DNA from: Silene conica
Taxonomy: Eukaryota; Streptophyta; Magnoliopsida; Caryophyllales; Caryophyllaceae
Length of the DNA stretch: 64,000 nt
Reading direction: 5' to 3'
NCBI GenBank assembly: GCA_029255685.2
Contig: CM055312.2
Coordinates: 14,408,649-14,472,648 of the forward strand
Part shown: positions 11,070 through 21,005 of the stretch, piece after piece
How the letters are laid out: each line of letters starts with the position of its first letter
Numbering within the stretch: position 1 is the stretch's first letter
Made by a program: the position numbers and the translations under genes
Notes under the pieces: generated by a model
Told to the model about the DNA's origin: nothing
Database searches by the model: none
Seen by the model: only the letters and a program-made list of their open reading frames with translations

Positions 11070-12210
11070 GTGTCTACACCCGTGTCTACGCCCCACACTC
11101 AGGCCTCCCCTGCGTCTCCCGTAGACCCACCCTCGGTTTCCCCTATACCACCCAACCCAGTCGTGACCTCTCCACAAATGGTCACACGCGCCCAACGTGG
11201 TATATTTAAACCCCGCACCTTGATGAACCTCAATGTGTCTACCTCCCCTTCACCCCTTCCTAAATGTCCTTTGCGCGCCCTTAAAGACCCGAATTGGAAC
11301 TTGGCCATGACTGACGAGTACAAAGCCCTCATTATCAATGAGACGTGGGTCCTTATTCCCCGTCCCACTAATGCGAACATAACTTGGTGTATGTGGTTAT
11401 TTAAACATAAATTCAAGTCTAATGGCGAACTTGAGCGCCACAAAGCTCGACTTGTTGTTAATGGCAGGTCTCAGAAAGTTGGCGTTGATTGTGACGAGAC
11501 ATTTAGTCCCGTGGTGAAACCTACTACTATCCGAACGGTCCTCAGTATTGCGGTCTCTAAAAATTGGCTCATTCATCAAATCGACGTCAAAAACGCGTTT
11601 CTCAATGGCACAATTAATGAGACCGTCTACATGCACCAACCTCCGGGATTTCGGGATTCCCATTTCCCGAACCATGTCTGTCTTCTCAAAAGTCGCTTTA
11701 CGGTCTCAAGCAAGCCCCTCGGGTATGGTACCACCGTTTTGCGACATTTGCCGCTACCATCGGTTATCGGCACAATACTTATGATAACTCCCTGTTCATT
11801 CTTCACAAAGACAAGTCGACGATCTACTTGCTTCTTTACGTTGATGATATTGTTATCACTACTTCTTCTAATACCCTTTTGCAGGAACTTTTAGCGCGCC
11901 ATGACCGATCTCGGCCCACTCAGTTACTTTCTCGGGATCGCAGCCCTTCGAGACAAGCGCGGGCTGTTCTTACATCAGTCCAAATACGCAACCGACATCA
12001 TTCACCGTGCTAATATGTCATCGTGCAAACCAGCTCAAACACCGGTTGATACTAAAGCCAAGCTCAGTGCCGGTTCTGGTCCTCCCGTAGCCGATGCCTC
12101 CCTGTATCGAAGCCTTGCTGGGGCGCTTCAATACTTGACGTTCACTCGCCCGGACATAGCATATGCAGTGCAACAAGTCTATTTATTTATGCACGATCCG
12201 CGCGAGGAGC
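11070..12210 (+). pseudogene. Copia reverse transcriptase remnant
   Basis: Segments typical of copia RT are visible: an NETWVLIPRP-type start, GVDCDETFSPVVKPTTIR, QIDVKNAFLNGTINETVYM and, further on, LLYVDDIVIT with the YVDD catalytic motif, then LQYLTFTRPDIAYAV before the solo LTR begins. The domain is spread over more than one frame and is not functional as it stands. Confidence 0.75.
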
Positions 12211-12930
12211 ATTGGTGTAAAACCCCTCGCGAAAGCGGAAAATAAAATCATACAAAGTACTAAAAATGCAGCGGAATTAAAACTTTTTAACATAACAACA
12301 TGAGAGAAGAATTAAAACTGAAAACGGAAAACTGACATAAACAGAAATAGATAAGTATACTGTCTAAGTACTGAAACGAAATATATAAAACAGCCTGGGT
12401 GGAACATCCCTACAGGCACCAAAACATAAACTGTATCAAAACTAGTGTCTAGCTATCGTGAAGTGTAAGTCAAAAGATGATAAGCGGATCATCACTCGCT
12501 AGCTCTCAGCAACCCCTGCCAACCTGCATGTACCTACATACATGTAAACATGTACGCCACAATCAGTGGGGAGTGACTAGAGTTCTCCTAGCCACCTTTT
12601 GTAACGACACGTAACACAACGAAGCAAACAAAATACTCCAGCATATATAAACATGTGAAGTATACAATATCTCAATAACTGAACTCATACTATCATGCAA
12701 TCACTAATGCACGGCTCTCAACCAACTTCGGAAACTATTTGAAAGGAGAGCCGGTTTCCCTTCCGGTTGCCCGACCGGGGGGTCTTTCAGTCCAAACCAT
12801 TTACGAAACTGACTAAAGAGTCACCCAATGCCTTGGGTGAACAATAACAAAGTCAAGGTACTATAAACAACATTATCATCATGCATATCTGACATTGTAC
12901 CAACTCAAGGCAAGTAGATAAAACTCAGCA

Positions 12931-13500
12931 AGTATAAGGCTCAGCGGTCAACTTTAGACATAACCTAAATACCAATCATTCAGCAAGTATAAGGTTCAGC
13001 GGTCAACTTAAGACATAACCTAAATACCAATCATTCAGCAAGTATAAGGTTCAGCGGTCAACTTAAGACATAACCTAAATACCAATCAGCAAGACACTAG
13101 ACTTAGAGGCGACATCACAACGCATGGACTAGCATCCAAAAGTAAAGGACTCAGAGGCCAGCTTAAGGCATGTCCCTTCACTACATCCCAAGACACTAGA
13201 CTCAGAGGCCAGCTTAAGGCATGTTCTAGCATCAACATCTGCACTCCGGGCAAGGTGTCAGTACCTTAGCTACCCCGTTGTGCAGCTGCTCTACTCGTCA
13301 GACTCAGAGGCCAACTTAAGGCATGCTCCAACGCGATCACAATCAAACATGTCTGGGCTCATAGTCCAGCTTAAGGCATATCCCAGACACGACAACCATA
13401 CACATATAGGGCTCAGAGGCCAACTTAAGACATATCCCCATATATGACAACCAACTCACGTATTAAGCTCAGAGGCCATCTTAAGGCATACCTTAATACG
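12931..13500. repeat. Hairpin repeat array in the solo LTR
   Basis: About nine units, near 12936, 12979, 13033, 13143, 13195, 13297, 13350, 13404 and 13457, are related to the array at 298-786 but diverged. The loop is AGCTTAA or AACTTAA. Instead of GTG/CAC the inner stem is GCC/GGC or GTC/GAC. Outer stems again differ by unit but pair: CTAGA/TCTAG, TGTCTGGG/CCCAGACA, CGTATTAAG/CTTAATACG. Confidence 0.8.
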
Positions 13501-13777
13501 CATCAATACATTAGCATCCAAGTACATTAACTAGATCCCGAGTTCTTATCTCTTATACTTCTAAACAACACTTAATTGATCCCGGGAACTAAGTTGAGGG
13601 AGAGTCGGTTTCCCTTTCGGTTACCCGACCGGGGGGTCTCTATCCTCTCTCCATTCCCGAACCCAATATAGTGTCGCCCATCCTCCGGGGACCTCAAACA
13701 CACATGTAGGGTACACGGAACGAATCTCAAACAAAACCGAATAACCGTTTGAAAGTTAAAACCAAATTAAGGAGAAT

Positions 13778-14180
13778 AGGGGCTCTCAGCCGGTCTGGGA
13801 CAGTCTGCCGGTCCACTGGCTGGGGGTCCCTTCCCCTAAGCCTTTACAAATCTGAAAATAATGAGAAGAGGCTCTCAGCCGGTGAACCGTCCGCCGGCCA
13901 GCCGGCTGGGAGTCCCTTCCCATAAGTCATTCTTCAAAATTAGAAAAACAATGAGAGACTCTCAGCCGGTGGACCGGCTGCCGGTCTGCCGGCTGGGAGT
14001 CCTTTCCCAAGCCTTTGCAAAAATTCCACAAGACACCCAAAGAGGGATTCTGAGCCGGTCGACCGGCGGCCGACCTACCGGCTCAGAACCCTCTCTCCTA
14101 AATCTCAGCATTCAAAGAAAACAACCCCGACTCTGAGCCGGCCGACCGGCTGCCGGTCAGCCTACCGGCTCAGAGTCCGC
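13778..14180. repeat. GC-rich hairpin array in the solo LTR
   Basis: Five units have CAGCCGG/CCGGCTG or GAGCCGG/CCGGCTC stems. Flanks pair in unit-specific ways, for example GACTCTCAG with CTGGGAGTC and GACTCTGAG with CTCAGAGTC. It corresponds in order and number to 1085-1485. Confidence 0.78.
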
Positions 14181-15280
14181 TGTACGCAAACTCGCATTTT
14201 CTCTACGAGACTTAAATCATCACAAATCGGTTCTAAACTTCTAAAATCGCAACATACAAAGATTACCCAGCATATATAATCACCATATACCTCAAATACA
14301 AGCATCAAATCCCACCAATAAGCCTCAACAAAACTATTCCTTGTATCCGTCTTAAGCACATAATTTCTGAAATTCAATAACATAGCATATATAACACAAA
14401 CTAAGCATGTGAAAGTCTTTCTTAAGGAATCCTAGCATGATACTAAGTCCCATTAACAACCACAACATGAAAAATCAGAAACTTAAATCATCTTAAACAA
14501 GAAAAGTGCTAATATCACAAATAAGGCCGAGTTTCTCTTAATTGTCACCTCAAAAGCGATCTTGATCAAAGCTCCTCTTCAATAACGTAGCTATCCACAC
14601 TAGGGTCGTCTAAGCCTTCACCTACAACAAGAAAAACGGATTTTAGGGACCAAAAGACGAATTCTACAAAAACAGGCCAATTTTCGAACTAAAGGAAATG
14701 GAAATTGGAAGTGATAGATGACTTGCAAATTTCATGAGGATTCCGAAAATGTATAGATTACCTTGATTCGGAAATCAGATGATGACTGAAATTGGGTTCA
14801 GAGATTGAAGATTTAAGGAGGAAATGAGAAATGAAGATGACATTGTTCTTATTTTTGTGAAGTGAGATATGTCGACATTCATAAGGGTTTTGGGGGTTTT
14901 AAGTGTCCTTTCCCGTTTAAATGAAAACGGGTTGGAAAGTGAACGGGTTTTATGATACGGACTTAAGTTTGCCAAGTTGTATTCGTCTTAAGGACTTAAG
15001 GTTCTTAAGACGGATCTTATGATTTATTTAAAATACTTTCTCAATAAATTATTAACATATTATTTTATTACTTAAAGTAATTTAAAACCCTTAAAATATA
15101 TTTTACGAAAATACGGGATGTTACAATTGGAGTGCGTTAAAGCGCATTATCTGCTACCTCAAGGGCACCTCTTCGCTCGGCCTTCATATCAGCCCATCCA
15201 CGACGTCCTCCGTCATCGCATATACGGACGCCAATTGGGGTGGCTGCCCCGACAAACGTCGGTCCACCTCCGGGTATTGC

Positions 15281-15700
15281 GTGTTCCTCGACACCAACTT
15301 AATATCTTGGTCCTCCAAACGCCAACCAACGATTTCCAAGTCTAGTGCCGAAGCTGAATATAGGGGCGTTGCTAATGTCGTTGCCGAATCTTGTTGGGTC
15401 CGAAATCTTATGCTCGAGCTACACCAACCCATTCGAAAAGCAACTGTGCTTTACTGCGATAACATTAGCGCCATTTACTTATCCGGGAATCCAGTTAACC
15501 ACCAACGAATAAAGCACATTGAAATGGATATCCATTTTGTTCGGGAAAAAGTCGCCTTGGGCGAAGCCATTGTTCGTCACGTCCCCTCTCGTTACCAGTA
15601 CGCTGATGTGTTCACTAAGGGCCTTCCGAAAGTTCTCTTTGATGATTTTAGGACCAGCCTCAACATTCGATCTCCTCCCGTTTCGACTGAAGGGGCGTAA
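15281..15700 (+). pseudogene. Copia RNase H and pol C-terminus remnant
   Basis: This 139-residue open stretch contains SKSSAEAEYRGVAN, VLYCDNISAIYLSGNP and KHIEMDIHFVREKV, the standard end of copia pol, and ends just before the purine-rich stretch near 15688. It is separated from the RT part by the solo LTR and belongs to the fossil element. Confidence 0.8.
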
Positions 15701-15853
15701 TAGAATATGTAAATATTCTTTGTATACTTTCATTGTATGCATATCATATTGTTACCATAATAATAGGATAGTTAGCTTGTAATTAGGTCAACATCTAACT
15801 ATATATATGCATGTACGTAATATGCTATTCTTCAAGGATAATAATATCTTATA

Positions 15854-16006
15854 GGACATATCCGTCACAAGGAGAAGACGGGTCAAATAATACCCAAGTT
15901 GGTAGATAAGACAAAAGCAAATTGCCTAGGGGGTAGCATTATGTTTTGTCTTATCTAACAACTTGGTTATTACTTGACCCATCTTCAACTTGTGACGAAT
16001 ATGTCC
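15854..16006. mobile_element. Foldback MITE, family 1 copy A
   Basis: Nearly the whole 153 bp is one imperfect inverted repeat: GGACATATCCGTCACAAG at the left pairs with the complement of CTTGTGACGAATATGTCC at the right. The arms run on through GTCAAATAATA and AAGTTGGTAGATAAGAC to a short AAAAGC spacer. A related element of similar size lies at 25816-25972. The superfamily cannot be told from the ends. Confidence 0.75.
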
Positions 16007-16803
16007 GTCTTCAATGAGAATTTGTGCTCTCATTAAACCGTTGAGACTCAAGCATGGAGGGTAAAAAAGAATTAATTAATTACATACAATAATCGTACAT
16101 TTCCAATTGATAGTACTATTGTATAATATGTTAATGTTCCATTTACATAATTTGTTTTTTCTCAGTTATATTAATCTCTGATTATTTTTTGCTTTTTTTA
16201 ATCCTAATAACTTTAAATCTTTATTAAAAAAATCTTTTTCAATGCAATTTTACCAGTTTGTTAGATTATTGTAATTTTTTGTTCAGAATTTTATATGTGA
16301 GAGTTTTACCCATCACTCTTGAATAACGATTGATTTATTGAAGAAGGCATCCCCATAAGTTTTCTTTTAAAAAATTGGTATATTTTTTCGTTTGTCATTT
16401 TTCACTTTTTTGGAGTTTTAATTCAATTCTTTTATATTAGTAGTTATTAGTTTAATATTTTTGGTATACTACTAATTAATAAGGTTATTGTTAAAAATAT
16501 TGAAGTAATGTTCTGTTATTAATAGTTTAGTATACATCGTATAAGAATTTCATCTATATAAAACAATTTAATGGGAATATGTATAAAAACAAGTAATTCA
16601 TTAAAAGAATTTTCTTTGAAAATTTGACTATCAACCACAGGCTGACACGTCAGCACTGTGGTTGTTGATTTAATATATATGATTGAGAATTTTTGCTAAA
16701 TTATTATTATTATGTGAATTGAGGTTGTTGTTTAAGGTATTGTGTGATTTTACATGTAATATTATCGTTAAGAATTTTTGTATGAGTTGTTGTTTAGATT
16801 AAA
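16007..16803. other. AT-rich stretch without a recognised gene
   Basis: I see no coding region. The only notable structure is a perfect-looking palindromic hairpin at 16631-16668, listed separately. Confidence 0.5.
16631..16668. repeat. Strong short inverted repeat
   Basis: ATCAACCACAG pairs with CTGTGGTTGTTGAT and, inside it, GCTGA pairs with TCAGC around ACACG. The hairpin is GC-richer than the AT-rich surroundings. It may be a remnant of a small foldback element. Confidence 0.6.
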
Positions 16804-16941
16804 ATGAAGAGATTGGAACGTTCATGGATGTATGATGAAGGGTTAGTTAATAAGAAGAAACGTCCTACCGTTAGGTTTATGACTGATGTTATCGAGTTTA
16901 TTGAATTTGCTAAACAACAAGATGAAAAGTATATATATTAG
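16804..16941 (+). pseudogene. Fragment of a CACTA (En/Spm) transposase, N-terminal associated domain
   Basis: A 45-residue open frame begins MKRLERSWMYDEGL and ends with DVIEFIEFAKQQDEKY. The pattern R-S-W-M-Y ... F-x-x-x-V-x-E-F-I-x-F-A-K is that of the transposase-associated domain found at the start of plant CACTA proteins. The normal CPC...C zinc part is missing and the frame stops, so it is a relic or truncated gene start. Possible further coding debris around 17090-17150 and 17320-17440 (phrases such as EFFRDTHFKVNSRGDII) could belong to the same relic. Confidence 0.5.
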
Positions 16942-18752
16942 TTTTGTCACTTGTATTGAATAATATTTATTTATTTTTATATATATAGATAGAATCAAGA
17001 TCCCGTGCGAACTTTCTTAGGGTGCGAACCGTACGAAGTACGAACCAACGTAAAAAGAAAGTTAATTTTTTTTTTAAAATTGTAGGTGCTAGATATGAGG
17101 GTGTCGTGAAGCATCGCAAAGATCAATCAACAAAAGGGGAGGAAAGAAAGATGGAGAGGCCGAGCCTTCTCGTTACGGGGGATCACGGTCATTTTTAGAT
17201 TGTGTTTTGAGTGAAAGTTTACATATACTTGTATTATTTTAAATGTTTCATATATGTTTAGTAACTTAAGACCATTTTTGTCAAGTTTCTTATATGAATA
17301 TTGGATTTGTTTATTTAGAAGGGGAAGAAGAAGGACAAGGATACGATGATCACGGCCCCGGAATTCTTTCGTGACACGCATTTCAAAGTCAACAGCCGTG
17401 GCGACATAATTTAGATTAAGGTTAAAGACCAAGAATTATATGTAAGATGATACTTACCATAGTTTTTTTATTAACTTAGAATAGTTTTTTACTATCTTAG
17501 AATAGTTTTTTTTGTTAATTTAGAATAGTTTTTTTTAACATGATTTATTGTCTATAATAATTTTTTATTAATGCTAACAATAATTTAATAATATATTATA
17601 ATAGAGGGGAATGGAAAAAGGGTTGTGAAGTATCATAAGTTAAGACGGTATTAAGCAAGACATCCTCTCAATAATTAATCTCTATTTATTTACATTAAAG
17701 AGTAAAATTGTCATGCTATTTGTCGATCTAATTTAATACAAAATATTTAAAAAGAAAAATACAAAAGTTGCCAGAAATATGTAGCAGTTAAGAAAAAGTA
17801 GGGTACGTAATTGACCGTCTGACATACATTATAGTTAATGAATTCAATAAGCACCAAAAGAAACTTTCTACAGTAATATTGTGAAATTGTATTACAAAGT
17901 ACAAAATTTATTAAAAGCTCGGCATGAAATATATTATGCATCTGTTGTACTACCATCAGTTGTAGTTGTACAGTTTCTGAATTTTATAATAAAATTTTCT
18001 AGTTTTGTTTTAAAGATTATGAATTTTATTATATAGTATCTAAGTTTGTTATTTATTTAATATAAACATCATGCTCAAAAAAAATATACCCCAAATACAT
18101 TACATATAAGCTCAGCTAAATTTGCATTTTGCCGGAAAAAAATTAAAATGTAACTTATAAACTCCGAAAAACTCAGAAAAAATACACATAAGCTCAATTA
18201 AAAGTAAAAAATTAAAAATTAGGCCCGAAGTAGTACATCTGCCATATGTTCCTTTTTTTCCGAATTAAAGCGGCAAAATCGTATTAAAACCTACAATTCA
18301 CATTTATCGTTTTTATATCGTGAAATTAAATGATTAAAGTAAAATTATTATTGAAATTCCTTGATGAAAGTTATGATGAACAAATACCTTGAAAAAATTA
18401 CAACGTTTTGAAAAGGTGTAACATGATATATGAATTATATTTGTATAAAATAACTTAGCGATGCAGAAAACTTACATCAAAATTCAATTATAATAAAAAA
18501 TTAATTGCATGAATTGATGTATGACTAAGTGGAGAGTATGACATTAGAAGCTAAAGAATTTGTATTTTAGGAAAATATAATCTTGAAGAATGATAGGATA
18601 GTTTTTTTAAGGAAGATAATAATCTAAAATGAAGATATTGAAAATAAATATTTGTATGGATCTTGAAGGTTTAGGTTAGGTGGGAAAAAAATTAACGGTA
18701 GCGTGACACGTGTCAAGTTTAATAGATAACGGTTCTTATTATTCTTATTTTA
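16942..18752. other. AT-rich stretch with minor repeats
   Basis: No intact gene is recognised. Three imperfect copies of a 20-30 bp unit containing TTAGAATAGTTTTTT lie at about 17458-17540. Degenerate coding-like text at 17090-17440 is mentioned under the CACTA fragment. Confidence 0.45.
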
Positions 18753-20084
18753 TCTATATTAAAGGAAGAATATTTAATTCATTCTCATTAACTCACTTCA
18801 TCAAATACAACATTTTTTTTATAAGGGTAAATGTGGGTCCCACATCAAAAAATCTAGATTTTATTTATGCAAAACCTCTTCGTTTATATTTGTACGTAAA
18901 ATTTTACGTTTAAATTTATGTAAACTCACAGTTAATGTTAATAAACTAATACAGAATACTCTGTCGAAAAAACACGGATAAAATAATGTTATAGTTGATT
19001 CTTTAAAAAAAATAAAAGCTACCATACTGCAATTATATAAATTACCAGATCTAACAAATATTATGGCATAAAAAATTCTGCTATTTGTATTTAAATTATC
19101 TTATCGTTTGAATAATAATAAGATCTTAATTTGGTTATAAAATAACAAATATATCTATTTACGAAAATCAACATATTAAAAAATATAAGATAAAAAATTT
19201 CCTGAATTTAACAACCTTAAAAATATTGAAAAAATAATAATTACGGAGTTTTAAAAGCTTATTGATCTCAAAGTTAAAGAAAAAAAAACGAAAATAGATT
19301 AAACTAATATTACATACAATATAATTTTTATTTCAAAAATTAATTTGCAAACAATTTAAAGGTTATAATTAATTTAAAAGTAATTGTAGAGATATTAGTT
19401 TGTATACGTACATGAATCTTTAATAATGATTTAACCCAAATATGTTCAACATGATGCAAAGTAACATGTTTGAGGCAAAGAGTAGATGTGTAGTGAATTA
19501 AGAACAATAATAAGAAATAATTAGATTAATTTAAACGTGATCTCAAAATTGCAGGCATAGAGAGAAGATAATGTAAATAATATGGAGTATATATTGATTT
19601 GAAAGTATTCTCAAATTACAAAAACGGCGAATAGCAAAATAGCAATATATCATGGTAGTAGAGGATTAAGGTTAGTATGTGTTTTTTGGCGCTTAATTAA
19701 GACAATATAAATTCATTTCATATGTGGTGTCAAATGCTTATTTTTAATGCGGACTCAATTTAAGTTTGAGTTTAATTTTTTTTACTATGGTTGTTTAGGT
19801 ATATGTATTAATTTGGAGTTACTATTAGCCGTCAATAAATTCCGTACAATGCATAATGTTACTGCTCATATATTTCTAACTCGGCCAAAGTTAATCGAAT
19901 TGAATTAACTAATTGAAAGAATGATAAACTCATCGCTATTTTAAAATAAAAGCAACAAATTACATCCGCATTGGTGTTTAATTTGTAACAATGAAGTCGA
20001 TTTATATTCACATTATTCTATAAAAAATTTGAATATTAGAATTTTAATAAAGAATTCGTGCATTTTTGCACGAGTTAAAACTAG
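18753..20084 (+). mobile_element. Non-autonomous Helitron (1332 bp)
   Basis: The left end is TCTATATTAAAGGAAG preceded by A, the typical plant Helitron 5' end. The right end is CTAG followed by T, with the expected subterminal hairpin CGTGCA-TTTT-TGCACG at 20057-20072, 8 bp before CTAG. Insertion between A and T without target duplication fits Helitrons. There is no RepHel-like coding sequence inside, so it depended on another copy. The interior is AT-rich and otherwise featureless. Confidence 0.75.
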
Positions 20085-20117
20085 TATATAGATATTAATA
20101 AAACATGATAATGAAAA

Positions 20118-20699
20118 TTAATTTAGCTATCAACGTATTTCCGAGCTGAAAACTTAAATTGGATACTGAACTTGCTACTCAACTTTAGTTACCAATGTAT
20201 TTATGTAGCTTAAAACTTAAATTAGATACTAAATTTGCTACCCACTTTGTTTTGTCTCTATAACGTTAGGCACCAAAGTATTTCCGTAACTGAAAACGTA
20301 AGTTAGATACTAAATTTGCTACTACTTTTTTTTTTTTTATGACGAGGGGGTTGAATCCCCGGGCCCATGCATTCCCGCACCACCACATAGACCATGTAAG
20401 CCGCCCTTTCGAGGTCTGTAGTGGTCAAGTGGTTATCGCCCCAACTGGTAGTCGAACTTGAGACCTCTCAACTCCTGCATTTCTGCAAGTTTCAAGGTTT
20501 AACCCAACTACCATAGGACTAACACCACTTGGTTAATAAATACTGATAAACTTCCGTATGTAAAAATTTAATGTACTAGATATTAAATTCGCTACCTACT
20601 TTATTTAGTCTCTACAATAAAGACATAGTTAACTACCATTTTAGTTTCGTCTCTTAAGTAAAGACTAAATCATAGTCTCTACAATAAAGACATAGTTAA
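20118..20699. repeat. Degenerate tandem repeat of about 70-90 bp
   Basis: Units start near 20118, 20190, 20268 and 20545. They share AACTTAAATT-GATACTAAATTTGCTAC and, in later units, CACTTTGTTTTGTCTCTA-like tails. The third and fourth units are split by the SINE, and the last flanks the copia element at 20700. Confidence 0.6.
20328..20531 (-). mobile_element. tRNA-derived SINE
   Basis: On the minus strand, a body of about 190 bp ends in an A-tail (T-run at 20328-20338). Near its 5' end lies TGGTAGTTGGG, resembling a pol III A box. About 40 bp further, CAAGTTCGACTACC matches the B box (GGTTCGANNCC) well. No clear target duplication was found. It sits inside the tandem repeat 20118-20699. Confidence 0.6.
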
Positions 20700-20992
20700 T
20701 ATTAACAACCAAGATTCTCGTCAATCATAATTGGCATATTATCTTTGCATTATTATCTTTCCTATGTAAAATATTAAGATTCTCGTCAATCATAATTGAC
20801 TTATTATCTTTGCATTATTATCTTTCCTATGTAAAATATTCTACATTAGAATAGTCTTGATTTACTCCTAGAATATTGTATACTGTTTCCTTAATTCTAG
20901 GATTAGATTATGCCTTACCTTGTATATATATTCATATGTATCCAATGTTAATATTATCAGTCATTCATTCAAACACAAACTCATCTCTTATA
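20700..20992 (+). repeat. 5' LTR of the TATA-type copia element
   Basis: It is longer than the 3' LTR because about 66 bp (containing GATTCTCGTCAATCATAATT and CTTTGCATTATTATC) are tandemly duplicated in it. The remainder is nearly identical to 25174-25400. Confidence 0.88.
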
Positions 20993-21005
20993 TGGTATCA
21001 GAGCC

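Larger units (their letters stand above)
12216..15125 (-). repeat. Solo LTR of the same Gypsy family (2910 bp)
   Basis: It starts TGTAAAACCCC and ends GATGTTACA, with perfect 5-bp target duplications ATTGG at 12211-12215 and 15126-15130, and no interior. It matches the 5791-8714 LTR in order of parts, but differences are frequent (roughly a fifth of positions in the aligned start). It is therefore an independent, older insertion that lost its interior by LTR-LTR recombination. Orientation is the same as the left Gypsy element. Confidence 0.93.
8715..15853 (+). mobile_element. Broken Ty1/copia element split by a Gypsy element and a Gypsy solo LTR
   Basis: Recognisable copia parts lie in order on the plus strand: gag (8715-9311), a protease/GAG-pre-integrase region (about 9650-10100), integrase debris (about 10150-10800), reverse transcriptase (about 11220-12210) and RNase H (15281-15700). 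The solo LTR 12216-15125 interrupts the segment between RT and RNase H. The 5' end is lost to the left behind the Gypsy insertion. The 3' LTR is not certain: a segment of about 150 bp ending CTTATA at 15853 follows a purine-rich stretch near 15688 and may be it. The coding region looks old, with roughly ten or more breaks. The RT/RNase H style is Ale-like, a tentative placement. Confidence 0.75.
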
